Source of the DNA: Aureispira sp. CCB-QB1
Lineage (GTDB): Bacteria > Bacteroidota > Bacteroidia > Chitinophagales > Saprospiraceae
Direction of reading: 5' to 3'
NCBI GenBank assembly: GCA_945870185.1
Contig: CAMBRK010000014.1
Location: 1 to 64,000 of the forward strand
DNA length: 64,000 bases
Shown here: one piece after another, positions 24,693 through 34,192 of the stretch
Numbering within the stretch: the first letter of the stretch is position 1
Layout: each line of letters starts with the position of its first letter
Notes under the pieces: model-generated
The model's database searches: none
What the model was told of the DNA's origin: nothing
The model's input: only the letters and a program-made list of their open reading frames with translations
Made by a program: the position numbers and the translations under genes

Positions 24693-25061
24693 TTAAAAAG
24701 GAACAGCTTCTGCTGTATGGTTAGTGATTTTTGCAATTTTGTAAAATTCTGTGACCACAATCTCAGTGACATATCTCGTGGTTCCTGAGGTGTCAGTATA
24801 GGTTCTGTTTGATAATTTGCCGTGTATAGCTACTTCTGTTCCTTTTTTGAAGCATACTGCTATTTCTTCAGCCTTTTTGCCCCAAGCGATGACTTTGTGC
24901 CATGCGGTTTGCTTTATCTTTTCTCCTTTTTTATCGGTGTAAGATTCATTAGTGGCGACGATGGCGGTCGCCTTTTTGTTTCCGTTTTCAAAAGAAGTAA
25001 GTACTACATCCTTACCTACATGACCTACGATTTGAACTGAATTTTTTACATTGTGTAACAT
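24693..25061 (-). CDS. ssb: Single-stranded DNA-binding protein, second paralogue
   Basis: About 122 aa. The OB-fold SSB starts MLHNVKNSVQIVGHVGKDV, with WHKVIAWGKKAEEIA and GTEVAIHGKLSNRTYTDTSG. It ends AEAVPF, a reduced form of the acidic C-terminal tip, unlike its neighbour. The start is set at the ATG aligning with the paralogue; an ATG ten codons upstream is possible. First gene of the ssb-ssb-helicase series; a 10-bp-phased repeat lies about 120-170 bp upstream. Confidence 0.92.
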   Translation of the reverse strand: MLHNVKNSVQIVGHVGKDVVLTSFENGNKKATAIVATNESYTDKKGEKIKQTAWHKVIAWGKKAEEIAVCFKKGTEVAIHGKLSNRTYTDTSGTTRYVTEIVVTEFYKIAKITNHTAEAVPF

Positions 25062-25706
25062 AATAATTAAAAATTTGTGAACGTGATGCATGGTGTTTTA
25101 TATGATAACATCACGATCGGGTTAAACGAAATTTTGATCTTCCGATCGATTGACGGTGCAAAGATGTAGGTCGTGAATTTTGCTATCCGTTTTTTATACG
25201 TTTATTTACGTTTACAAACGTATCTATTCGTTTATACACAATTATAAAAATCATAATCAACTGATTATAAATATTTTACACTTTTAAATTTTCAACAAAA
25301 AAATTGAAGCAAATTTATATAAACACAAATTTATCAAAGCATTTGAATCCATGTATGATCAATATCAGAAAAGTTCGTGGCTTTCCTCACGAGATAAAAT
25401 TCGAATAATAGAAGGTGAAAACAGAGCTTGAGCATAAAAATTTATATTTTACCTCGCAAGTATGGAACGATTTAGCTATTGATGTTGTATTCAAACTATA
25501 TCAGGTTGATTGATTGTTTAATTATTGTACTACGGGTATTGCCTTCGGTTATAGATAAACCATCCTTTTTCTATTTTTTGACATATAAGAGTGTACTCCA
25601 CAAATATGTTAAAGTTTCGTTTATGTTATTACCAAAATGAACTTACAAAAAAGATTTTCGTCATATTTGTATCTAAAACCAATTTTCAGTATTAATCCTT
25701 TCACAC
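25062..25706. other. 645-bp intergenic region between ssb and the AsmA-like gene
   Basis: Divergent control region with no supported gene. It holds the 10-bp-phased CGTTT array (about 25187-25234) and a short hairpin CGTG/CACG near 25380. It is otherwise AT-rich, without a clear -7 box for the AsmA-like gene. Confidence 0.6.
25187..25234 (-). promoter_or_regulatory. 10-bp-phased CGTTT array upstream of ssb
   Basis: Cores CCGTTT, ACGTTT, ACGTTT, ACGTAT and TCGTTT recur at 10-bp steps (ACG/TCG at 25198, 25208, 25218 and 25228; the first is one base further away). It also contains the inverted pair ATACGTTT (25196-25203) and AAACGTAT (25216-25223). Spacing on one helix face suggests a cooperative protein-binding site; the protein is unknown. 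Confidence 0.55.
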
Positions 25707-28700
25707 ATGAATAAGCATTTTAAGACATTTTTAAAATTTAGCGGTTCTCTACTTGTAGGTATTTTACTTGCCGGAGCACTAATTCCTTATGTATTCAAAG
25801 GAAAGATCATTGAATTCTTAAAAAATGATGTCAATAAATCAGTGAATGCCATTTTTGATTTTCATGATGCAGACTTGTCTTTATTTTCATCTTTTCCCGA
25901 TGTACGAGTAAGAATAGATAGCCTTTCCCTCATTGGTGTGGATGATTTTGAAGGTATAGTTCTGTACAAAGCCGACAAAACCATGATTGATATCAATTTA
26001 ACTTCACTTTTTGGGGACAATATGATACCAGAAATCAACAGTATCAGCCTTCAAAAACCTACGATAAATATTGTCATCATGGATAGTCTTAGCGCAAACT
26101 ATATGATTTCAATGGACTCAACCGGTGCAGCACCTACGGAGACCAAATATAAATTGTTGCTTGAAAAATACGAAATTGAAGGTGGATTATTAACCTATCA
26201 GGACAACACCATGAACTTATTTACCGTCTTAGAAGGTGTCACTCATTCCGGCAAGGGAAATTTTACTCAGGATATATTTGATTTGGATACCAAGTCAGCA
26301 ATAGAAAAATTTTCAGTCGCTTATGAAGGAACCAATTACCTAAAAAATGTAAAAACCATATTTGACTCCAAAATTAATGTCAACTTTCCTGAAAACAAAT
26401 TTACTTTTAAAGAAAATAAAATTTTTCTCAATGAACTGGAACTTATTGGCGATGCTATGGTCCAGCTTAGTGGAGATGATATCAATACAGACGTAAGTTT
26501 TAAAACAGCAACTACCAGCTTTAAAGCTTTGTTATCTATGATTCCCAATGCATATACAGCAGATTTCAAAGATGTAAAAACATCAGGAAATGCCAGTTTT
26601 GAAGGAAAAATAAATGGCACTTACAATGCTTTAAAAAATATGATGCCGGTATTTGATATCAAAGTAAAAGTAGACCAAGGATATGTCAAATACCCTGCTT
26701 TACCATCCGATATCAAAGATATTTTTGCAGATGTAGCCATCAAAACCACCAGACCTGACTATAAAGATATGTCCATACAAATACCACAGTTCAGGATGAA
26801 AATAGGTAATGATCCCATCAGTGGAAAAATACTGGCCCATAATCTTACAGGGGATCAAAAAGTAGAAGGTAATATTAAAAGTACACTCAATTTATCCAAT
26901 GTAAAATCAAGTTTCCCCATAGAAGGCCTCGAAGAACTCCAGGGTGTGGTCAATTGTGACATGGAATTTAAAGCCAAAATGAGTGATGTCAATAATGAAA
27001 ATTATGGTGCTATAGCATTTTCTGGAAACGCCGATGCCAAAAACATCGTCTATCGGTCTAAAGGTATGCCGAAAGTACAAGTGGGAAATGCAACGGCTTC
27101 TGCAAGTCCACAACAAATCATTTTTGATGCCAAAGATATGATTTTGGGCAAAAGTGACCTGAATCTCGCAGGAAAAATATCTAATCCTTTGGCGATGTTG
27201 TCTACCGAAAAACAAATCAAAGCATCGTTCACAGGTACATCTTCCTATTTTGATCTCAATGAGTGGATGACTGCCGAAACATCAACTGCACCAGCCCAAC
27301 CGACCGCAACTGCTATGCCTGATGAAAATCTGATTAAAAACTCCAATGTAAACCTGAATCTTAAGGCCGACAAGGTAATCATGAATACATTTACATTGGA
27401 TAATTTTGCGCTGAACGGCAACTTAGCTGCCAACGCCATTGATATTCAAACTTTTAAGACGACTATAGATGGCAGTGATCTTTCACTTACGGGTACTATG
27501 GTCAATGCCTATGACTATCTCTTTAACAATGGTATCTTGGATGGAAAACTCAGCATGACATCCAATAAGTTGGATATGAACAAATTCATGTCGGCATCAA
27601 CTACAGAAAGTACAAGCACACCAATGGCTGTGATACCTGTGCCTGAAAAGGTGAGAATAAAGATAAAAAGTCAAATCAAAGAACTGATTTACACCAACCT
27701 AAATATGAAGGATTTTGTAGGTGATCTAGATATACAAAACCAGGAAGTAGCTCTCACCGGTTTGAAAACTAATATTTTGGGTGGAACTTTTGCCATGGAA
27801 GGATTATATGACACTAAAGATATCCAAAAACCAAACTATGCGGTAAAGTTGGATCTCAGTAAATTTAAATTTTCTGAAGCCATCAAAGCATTTGATATGT
27901 TGAAAAAAGCAGCCCCTGTTGCTGAGTATCTTGATGGCGTTTTTAATACCACTTTGGTCATGAAAGGTAAGCTAGGTTCACAAATGATGCCTGATCTGAG
28001 TACTGTAGACGCATCTGGATTTATAGAAACGATCAATGGGTCTATAAAAGGGTTTAATCCATTTGGTGAGTTGTCTAGCAAACTTGGTGTCAAAGAACTG
28101 GCCAATGTAACGATGGCGAATACTAAAAATTGGTTTGAAATCATCAACGGCACCATAGAACTCAAAGAATTTAATAAAGTGATCAATGGCGTTGATCTGA
28201 CGATGCATGGAAAACATGGTTTTGGAAAAGACATGGACTACAATATAGAACTGGTGATACCGAGAAGCCTCCTTAAAAAGAATAATATTACTAATGTAGC
28301 TGAATCAGGTTTAGGCCTGCTCGAAAAAGAAGCTGGTAAACTGGGTCTTAACATCAATCAAGGACCAAACTTGTTTGTAAATGTCAAAATGACTGGAAAT
28401 ATCAAAAGCCCTAAATTTAAAATCACTCCAAAAACAAGCAAAGGTGGAACGGTATCTGAAGGTGTGTCTGCAGGTGTAAATAGTGCTGTCGCTCAAGCTA
28501 AAGATTCGCTATCTAAAGAAATCAAAAAACAAGAAGCAAAACTCAGAGATACCCTTCAAAAAAGAGCCAATGAAGAACTCAATAAGGCAAAAAGCAAGGC
28601 TGAGAAGGAAGGACAAAAAGTCATAGACAGCCTCAAATCCAAGGCAAAAACTGAAGTCATCAATCGCGTAGACTCACTGACCAAAGGCGTCATTTCTGAC

Positions 28701-28814
28701 TCCCTAAAGCAAAAAGCAAAAGATGTACTCGACAAAAAAGCAGGTGATGAAGTGGATAAAATCAAAGAAAAACTGAAGGATTTTAATCCATTTAAGAAAA
28801 AGGGGAAAGGGTGA
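25707..28814 (+). CDS. AsmA-family protein
   Basis: A 1035-aa envelope protein of the AsmA/AsmA-like (DUF748-type) family. One N-terminal membrane helix (FSGSLLVGILLAGALIPYVF) is followed by the family's opening beta region and long repeated beta segments. There is a typical AsmA C-terminal part around residue 780-900, then a Lys/Asp-rich coiled-coil tail of about 130 residues ending NPFKKKGKG. AsmA relatives sit at the inner membrane and are linked to lipid movement to the outer membrane; whether this one transports lipid is inference. The charged coiled coil is an unusual extension. It is a single gene, with no operon partner. Confidence 0.85.
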   Translation: MNKHFKTFLKFSGSLLVGILLAGALIPYVFKGKIIEFLKNDVNKSVNAIFDFHDADLSLFSSFPDVRVRIDSLSLIGVDDFEGIVLYKADKTMIDINLTSLFGDNMIPEINSISLQKPTINIVIMDSLSANYMISMDSTGAAPTETKYKLLLEKYEIEGGLLTYQDNTMNLFTVLEGVTHSGKGNFTQDIFDLDTKSAIEKFSVAYEGTNYLKNVKTIFDSKINVNFPENKFTFKENKIFLNELELIGDAMVQLSGDDINTDVSFKTATTSFKALLSMIPNAYTADFKDVKTSGNASFEGKINGTYNALKNMMPVFDIKVKVDQGYVKYPALPSDIKDIFADVAIKTTRPDYKDMSIQIPQFRMKIGNDPISGKILAHNLTGDQKVEGNIKSTLNLSNVKSSFPIEGLEELQGVVNCDMEFKAKMSDVNNENYGAIAFSGNADAKNIVYRSKGMPKVQVGNATASASPQQIIFDAKDMILGKSDLNLAGKISNPLAMLSTEKQIKASFTGTSSYFDLNEWMTAETSTAPAQPTATAMPDENLIKNSNVNLNLKADKVIMNTFTLDNFALNGNLAANAIDIQTFKTTIDGSDLSLTGTMVNAYDYLFNNGILDGKLSMTSNKLDMNKFMSASTTESTSTPMAVIPVPEKVRIKIKSQIKELIYTNLNMKDFVGDLDIQNQEVALTGLKTNILGGTFAMEGLYDTKDIQKPNYAVKLDLSKFKFSEAIKAFDMLKKAAPVAEYLDGVFNTTLVMKGKLGSQMMPDLSTVDASGFIETINGSIKGFNPFGELSSKLGVKELANVTMANTKNWFEIINGTIELKEFNKVINGVDLTMHGKHGFGKDMDYNIELVIPRSLLKKNNITNVAESGLGLLEKEAGKLGLNINQGPNLFVNVKMTGNIKSPKFKITPKTSKGGTVSEGVSAGVNSAVAQAKDSLSKEIKKQEAKLRDTLQKRANEELNKAKSKAEKEGQKVIDSLKSKAKTEVINRVDSLTKGVISDSLKQKAKDVLDKKAGDEVDKIKEKLKDFNPFKKKGKG

Positions 28815-28871
28815 TGGGAATATTGTAAGATTTAAAAATTTTAATTTAGTATTAATTTACATGATAAAAAA

Positions 28872-30299
28872 ATGAATTTTAAAATATTAATTTTAATCAT
28901 ATCATTGACTATCATTTTTGATTGTAAATCATTAGCTCAACACTTCTATATAAATGATTGGTACATTATCAAAGATAAAAACCATAAAACAGATTTACAA
29001 CTTGCTAAATTTTATCTTGAAAAAGCAATTATTGAATACAAAAATAGTTCAATAAAATACGATTGGCAATTACCAAAAATTTTAAGAGACTTTATCAGAA
29101 TAAAAGAAGACATTAATCAATATTTGCCCTTGGTTCAAAATTTAAAAGATGAACAATTCCTAAATCAAATTTTGATTGGAAAATCTTCAATTAATGTTGA
29201 AATTGAAGATTCATTAATTTATAATAAAAAGCTTATAGCTGGAAAATTAAAATATTTCGAAAGGCTTTTAAGAGAAGGCAAACGAGAACAAGCGTTTACT
29301 TATATTGAAAGTAATTTTAACACACCATCTGATTATGAAAAGAAAGAAGTATTGAGTCTAATGTGTAACGGAAATTTCTCTTTTGAGCAAATTCAGCATA
29401 AGATTATGCAATACGGATTCGACTCAAAGATTTGGCTTGAGATCCCATTAAGAAGTTTAATTGAGAATGAAATAATAACTCCAGAAAATGCATTTGATAT
29501 TGTTAATTATATTCCAAGTGGAAAAATAGATTCTTATGAATTAGATAATTTTTATGGCAGAGTTGCAAGTAGTTCTATTAAAATCGGAAACGTTGCATTT
29601 GGGTTAAATGTAATGGAATTAATCTCACAACAATGGCAAATTAATTCATTATTACAGATTATTTGTAATGACTTGTATGAAAATTTCTCTGAAAAAAATA
29701 AAATCGTTTTTAAAGAGCGAATCTCACAAGAAGGGAAACTATACAATAATTACGGTCAGGATATGATTTTTTGGAAAGATACGAAACCATCAACTATAGA
29801 TAAAAATCTCTTAAATTTCCTAAAGAAGTATGAAGATAAACTTGCTGATCATATGTTATTTCAATATTATTTAAGGTTAGGAGACCCTTATTTTGCTTTA
29901 AAAATTACTGATACCATTAAAAGTAACAATTCTGGAACTCAATATGAATACGGTATTGCTAAATTAATTGAAATAAATGATTATGACGAAGCATTCAAGA
30001 GAATTGGAATGTTAACTTCAAGCCAGACTAAAGATGATGTAATATTAAAAGTCTGTAACGCACTTCTTGAAAAAAGAGATGTCGAAAAAGTACTTCCTTA
30101 CTTAGATTTTCATTTCCATAATACAGAAACATCAAAGGATTTTTTAATGATTGAATTAGTATATTTTTATGGCAAAGAAAATAACCTACCTGAAGTTGAA
30201 AAATACATGAACAAATTAAGTGATGTTTTCAGTCGAGCATGGCTTTATCATGATATTGCAAGGTATTACATGGGAATCAAAATCAGATATTATGAGTAA
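28872..30299 (+). CDS. Secreted hypothetical protein with helical repeats
   Basis: 475 aa. The N-terminal signal peptide (NFKILILIISLTIIFDCKSLA) is followed by a mature region of alternating short helices resembling TPR/HEAT-like repeats (for example YGIAKLIEINDYDEAFKRIGML). I cannot name a family. Base composition is visibly richer in A and T than in neighbouring genes. The C-terminal end (GIKIRYYE) may be altered, because a second frame continues for about 22 codons past it. Function unknown. Confidence 0.6.
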   Translation: MNFKILILIISLTIIFDCKSLAQHFYINDWYIIKDKNHKTDLQLAKFYLEKAIIEYKNSSIKYDWQLPKILRDFIRIKEDINQYLPLVQNLKDEQFLNQILIGKSSINVEIEDSLIYNKKLIAGKLKYFERLLREGKREQAFTYIESNFNTPSDYEKKEVLSLMCNGNFSFEQIQHKIMQYGFDSKIWLEIPLRSLIENEIITPENAFDIVNYIPSGKIDSYELDNFYGRVASSSIKIGNVAFGLNVMELISQQWQINSLLQIICNDLYENFSEKNKIVFKERISQEGKLYNNYGQDMIFWKDTKPSTIDKNLLNFLKKYEDKLADHMLFQYYLRLGDPYFALKITDTIKSNNSGTQYEYGIAKLIEINDYDEAFKRIGMLTSSQTKDDVILKVCNALLEKRDVEKVLPYLDFHFHNTETSKDFLMIELVYFYGKENNLPEVEKYMNKLSDVFSRAWLYHDIARYYMGIKIRYYE

Positions 30300-30340
30300 A
30301 TTAAGTTCATTTAGTGTAAAAAAATGTAAAGGTAAAAAAG

Positions 30341-30472
30341 GTGATTGATCAAAATTTTTTTGTAGACATAAGATTGGATAAATTTAAGGGTGCAGTTTTA
30401 TTCCCCGAAAAAACCAATAAATTCAATGAAATGGTAAAAAGGATTGGTGAAGATAACTTTGCCAAATTATAA
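30341..30472 (+). pseudogene. Possible gene remnant, 43 codons
   Basis: A GTG-initiated frame reading VIDQNFFVDIRLDKFKG and ending GEDNFAKL. It looks like the tail of a longer protein. It sits between two AT-rich unknown genes and has no clear start signal. It could be chance. Confidence 0.25.
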
Positions 30473-30499
30473 AACAACAAATCACAAAATCAAAAATCT

Positions 30500-31285
30500 A
30501 TGTCAAAATTTTTTATCAGATTCACTTTTCTAATCTTTTTTTATTCCATACTCTCAACCTGCACCAATGCACAAAGTATTGAAACATCAGATTTTTACAC
30601 GCAAATAAAAAACTATGACCTTGCCAAACTACTAACTGCGGACAGCATTATTTACGAAGATTTCGAAGGTGTAAAAGAAAAAATAGAAAGAGCAGAAATT
30701 TTGGGTTTCATTGGAGACAAATATCAAAGATTCCAGATTCGCTTTATTTCCATAATTCAAAACACTATAAATCCTTATGAATATTTAGTGTATGGTAAAA
30801 CAAAAGTCAAAAGAAATATTTGTTCGTTTCAAGGTAAAATAATAATTAAACAATCAAAAACGTATCTGAAAGGTGACATCCCAGAATATAAACAAGGGTA
30901 CTCAATATGTGATGTTATACTTTTTGAAGACAATAAACAATCATCATCAGGTTTAATAAAGGGTAAGTTAAAAGTTGAATTTATTATTGACCAAAAAGAT
31001 GTCCTAAGATATGATGCGTTAAATTTTCCGGCTGATGGATTTTCAAATAATCAATTTGTTGGTACTTGGACAAGTTATAAAGACAAGATTATGAAAAGAT
31101 GCAATTGGGGTGATTACCGCATCCCTGAATCTGGAGATCTTGACACTGGTTCAGGTGAGTTTAGCGTAAATGAAAAGTATTTAAAAAATGGATGGGAAAA
31201 TTATGAGTTTGCTCATTCCTATGGACCTGAAACAATGGAGTCGAAAAAAGCAAAATTGGAAGAAAGCAAAAAATGGTGGAAATAA
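30500..31285 (+). CDS. Secreted hypothetical protein
   Basis: 261 aa with a clear signal peptide (FFIRFTFLIFFYSILSTCTNAQS). The mature part is mixed alpha/beta with a C-terminal Lys/Glu-rich helix (ESKKAKLEESKKWWK). I do not recognise the family. The gene shares the AT-rich composition of the one before it, and both lie between the AsmA-like gene and alkB, suggesting a small acquired block. Function unknown. Confidence 0.6.
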   Translation: MSKFFIRFTFLIFFYSILSTCTNAQSIETSDFYTQIKNYDLAKLLTADSIIYEDFEGVKEKIERAEILGFIGDKYQRFQIRFISIIQNTINPYEYLVYGKTKVKRNICSFQGKIIIKQSKTYLKGDIPEYKQGYSICDVILFEDNKQSSSGLIKGKLKVEFIIDQKDVLRYDALNFPADGFSNNQFVGTWTSYKDKIMKRCNWGDYRIPESGDLDTGSGEFSVNEKYLKNGWENYEFAHSYGPETMESKKAKLEESKKWWK

Positions 31286-31404
31286 GCAAGATTCAAAAAG
31301 CTAAGAACAAAATAGAATATTTTATTTTTAAAAGATTAATTCTCAAAAATTATAAATGAACATTTTGAAAATTTACCAAATCCGTTACCTCCTAAGCTTA
31401 CACC

Positions 31405-32481
31405 TCACTCCAAATTCACACCCGTCAGCGTTTGTTTGTATGCTTGTATCTTGCGGTCCATCACATAAAACCATGCAGGAGGCAATAGTGCCAATAAAAC
31501 CATACCAGGATATCCTGTTGGCATCTGTGGGCTTTCGTCAAAATGTCTGAGCACCTGATATTTGCGATTGGCCATATAATGATGATCTGAGTGTCTGGAC
31601 AATTCCAACAGCACTACCCTACCTATGGGATGATTAGAATTCCACGAATGTATTGGCATGGTACGCTCATATCTATCACCTATCTTTTTACGTCTTAGTC
31701 CGTAATGCTCGATATAATTTACCGATTCTAATAGCAATATTCCGATCAACGAACCACTTAAAAACAAAATAGTTATCAGTTTACCCACCGAAAAATAAAT
31801 CACTAATACTAAAATCAACTGAAGAATCTGAAAGCGCAACATCTCATTGGATGCTGATATGAAGGGGATTTTTGCCTTTTCCAATCTATCTTTTTCAAGT
31901 TTCCAAGCTGAAATCCAACTACCTACAATGGATTTTACAAAAAAAGTGTAAATAATTTCTCCTTGTTTACTAGAAGCAGGATCTTCGTCTGTACTTACAT
32001 TTTTATGGTGACCACGATTATGCTCTATAAAAAAATGCATATAAAGTGTAGTCAGCAGTAGTGCTTTACTCATCCATTGTTCGTAACCTGTCTGCCTGTG
32101 TCCTAGTTCATGAGCAGCATTGATACCCAAGACACCACAAGACAATCCGTAAGCCACTGTCATCCCGACCATACTTAGCGTAGATAAATCCTGAGCACTT
32201 ACTTGATATAAAAACAGTAACAGCGTAAAATACTGTAAGGGTACCAAACTGTACAAAACCCAATCATAGGTAGCGTCTGCTTTGGCCATTTCTTCTTCTA
32301 CTTCAGTGAGATTTTGGGTCGAACCTTGTGTAAATAATTCAAAAAAAGGCAATAATCCGAAAAGGACAAACAAGGCTGTAAATGTCCAAATCTCCTCTTG
32401 AAATAGTGAAAATATTACTACTACAGGAGTGATGTAAACCAGGAGATATTTTGATTTTTTTATAGACATGGCACTCATCAT
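31405..32481 (-). CDS. alkB: AlkB-type membrane hydroxylase (alkane 1-monooxygenase)
   Basis: 358 aa with about six membrane helices. It has the eight-His diiron pattern of the AlkB/fatty acid desaturase superfamily: HELGH at 124-128, HNRGHH at 154-159 and HSDHH near 297-301, plus NYIEHYG. The order and the LSRHSDHHYMANR signature match AlkB, which hydroxylates medium-chain n-alkanes or fatty acyl groups using a rubredoxin or ferredoxin. No rubredoxin gene is adjacent; the ferredoxin at 532-873 is not an obvious partner. The exact start among the N-terminal Met codons is uncertain. Confidence 0.92.
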   Translation of the reverse strand: MMSAMSIKKSKYLLVYITPVVVIFSLFQEEIWTFTALFVLFGLLPFFELFTQGSTQNLTEVEEEMAKADATYDWVLYSLVPLQYFTLLLFLYQVSAQDLSTLSMVGMTVAYGLSCGVLGINAAHELGHRQTGYEQWMSKALLLTTLYMHFFIEHNRGHHKNVSTDEDPASSKQGEIIYTFFVKSIVGSWISAWKLEKDRLEKAKIPFISASNEMLRFQILQLILVLVIYFSVGKLITILFLSGSLIGILLLESVNYIEHYGLRRKKIGDRYERTMPIHSWNSNHPIGRVVLLELSRHSDHHYMANRKYQVLRHFDESPQMPTGYPGMVLLALLPPAWFYVMDRKIQAYKQTLTGVNLE

Positions 32482-32494
32482 TAAGGATTTGACA

Positions 32495-32502
32495 CAAATT
32501 TA
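32495..32502 (-). promoter_or_regulatory. Possible -7 box for alkB
   Basis: TAAATTTG on the minus strand fits TAnnTTTG, 13 bp upstream of the first possible start, so a later Met may be the real start. Confidence 0.35.
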
Positions 32503-32621
32503 TATCAAAAATTCTATATCTACTGCGCTTCCTGCCAAAAATACTATTAAAAAGTGGTTATAATCCGACATGACCAAATATTTTAAAGGAGTTTTACATC
32601 ACCAATCGTAGGACTTTAGGA

Positions 32622-34103
32622 TCAAAACTCAAAACATCCTAAATCAGGAGTAGGTTTTCTGGGTTTTCCTAAGATATCCTTGATCACTGTGGGTATAGAG
32701 ATACCTTTGCCCAAGGCCACGGACATCGTATCTAGTCGATAGTCATCTTTTCGTTGATTATTGAAAACGCGGTCATTATTTTTCAAATTGATACAGTTTT
32801 CACAAAAATCAAAAAAATTGGGAAAATTTTTAGGGTCGGTAAGTTCATTGACTTTTACAGCACAGTTGGTAAATTGATAATTGAATCCACCATCTTCCTT
32901 AGAAAACTTAGCTAAACCTATTTCATCTTTATCCGTTCCGGCAAAAATACAATTGGTAAAAGATGCATTTAGATCATTGACCCGATAACACGGACCACAC
33001 AATGGATCTGTAGTATAAAAATCCGTCAAAATCACCGACTCATTTTGTCCTTCATAACTCCCTACAGTACAGTAATTAAACGTATAATTTCCACCGTAAG
33101 TGAGTTGCATACCGTAAGTGCTGTTGTCATACATCAGACAATTTTCCGCATAAATATTAGCATGTCTTCCGATAATCGCAGGGCCACCTGTGTTGTAGAT
33201 ACTGCAGCCGGATAAGCTAAGTTGGGCAAGTGAGTCCACTCTCAGGCCTATGATAGAGTTCTTTATGATGGTATGTTCCAGTACATGATTTTGGGACTCC
33301 TGCCAAAAAAGCAAACCTACCCACTGTGACTTTACATTTTCAAATTCTTTTTCCAAACGGTCACCTTGGATGATTACAGGGTCTTCTGGTGTGCCGCGTG
33401 TCTCCAATGTTCCATTTTTCAAAAAAACTATAAGACCGTCATTATATATGGTATTGGTATCCCGTACGATACCACCGTGCACATACACTCTCGTACCCGC
33501 AGGCATGACTACTTTACAACTATCTACATAAAGAATTCCGTAAATTACATAGGGTTTGGGATCATTCCAAATACGCTCTCCAAAATCACATGAATACAAA
33601 AAGCCTTTTCCTCTTCCATTGCTTGGCGTGATATAATTAGCATTTTGGCCCCATGCTTCCAGATAAGCTGTGAACAACCGACCATTGACGGATACGTCTA
33701 TTTGATCTTCAATCACAAACGGTGACACACTCAATGGTTGGTCTGGATCTACGGTAACTTCCACAAAAATATAAATGCTGTCATTTCCTGCTATTTCCAC
33801 ATTTTTTACCAAAGGTCCTTGGGACCCATCCACATTGACTCTAAAAAACTTGTTATTTTTATTTTTCAGTTCAAAATCTGCAAGTACAGGTTGGTTTCTT
33901 CGGTTATATACTTTAAAAAATCTAGTGGCTGACCCTATCGTGCTAAATACAGTATCAATTCTCAAAGTATCTACAGAAAATGTAATTTCAACATCCTGAC
34001 CTTCGTAAATTTCATCACGTCTGCAAGATTCTGTAATAAAAAGTATTGCAAAAATAAAAATCCAGGAATATCTTGGTGAAAAAAAATGGGTCAATACGTT
34101 CAT
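32622..34103 (-). CDS. Surface lipoprotein with right-handed beta-helix
   Basis: About 493 aa with a hydrophobic N-terminus ending FITESC, a relaxed lipobox. A beta-sandwich-like front (about residues 30-150) is followed by parallel beta-helix repeats (EHTIIKNSIIGLRVDS, NTGGPAIIGRHANIYAENCLMYDN, GNYTFNYCTVG) and a short C-terminal end. Beta-helix lipoproteins of this build are common in Bacteroidota and often polysaccharide-related, but no catalytic residues are evident. The ATG at 34103 is preferred to the TTG one codon before. Upstream arcA is on the same strand about 90 bp away. Confidence 0.8.
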   Translation of the reverse strand: MNVLTHFFSPRYSWIFIFAILFITESCRRDEIYEGQDVEITFSVDTLRIDTVFSTIGSATRFFKVYNRRNQPVLADFELKNKNNKFFRVNVDGSQGPLVKNVEIAGNDSIYIFVEVTVDPDQPLSVSPFVIEDQIDVSVNGRLFTAYLEAWGQNANYITPSNGRGKGFLYSCDFGERIWNDPKPYVIYGILYVDSCKVVMPAGTRVYVHGGIVRDTNTIYNDGLIVFLKNGTLETRGTPEDPVIIQGDRLEKEFENVKSQWVGLLFWQESQNHVLEHTIIKNSIIGLRVDSLAQLSLSGCSIYNTGGPAIIGRHANIYAENCLMYDNSTYGMQLTYGGNYTFNYCTVGSYEGQNESVILTDFYTTDPLCGPCYRVNDLNASFTNCIFAGTDKDEIGLAKFSKEDGGFNYQFTNCAVKVNELTDPKNFPNFFDFCENCINLKNNDRVFNNQRKDDYRLDTMSVALGKGISIPTVIKDILGKPRKPTPDLGCFEF

Positions 34104-34192
34104 CAAAAAAATTATGGTTGTAATAGTTGCTATATATTAAATAACGCAATCCAGGGCTATAATATTTTAAAATTCAATATTACATTAAAACA

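Noticed and set aside
20631-25061. Helicase/SSB block as a known named antiphage system
   Set aside because: No second defence-specific gene (such as a toxin, NTPase partner or methylase) is next to it, so a named system cannot be assigned.
25187-25234. Phased CGTTT repeats as a CRISPR or origin of replication
   Set aside because: Too short, no spacers, and no replication genes or DnaA boxes recognised. A regulatory site is the simpler reading.
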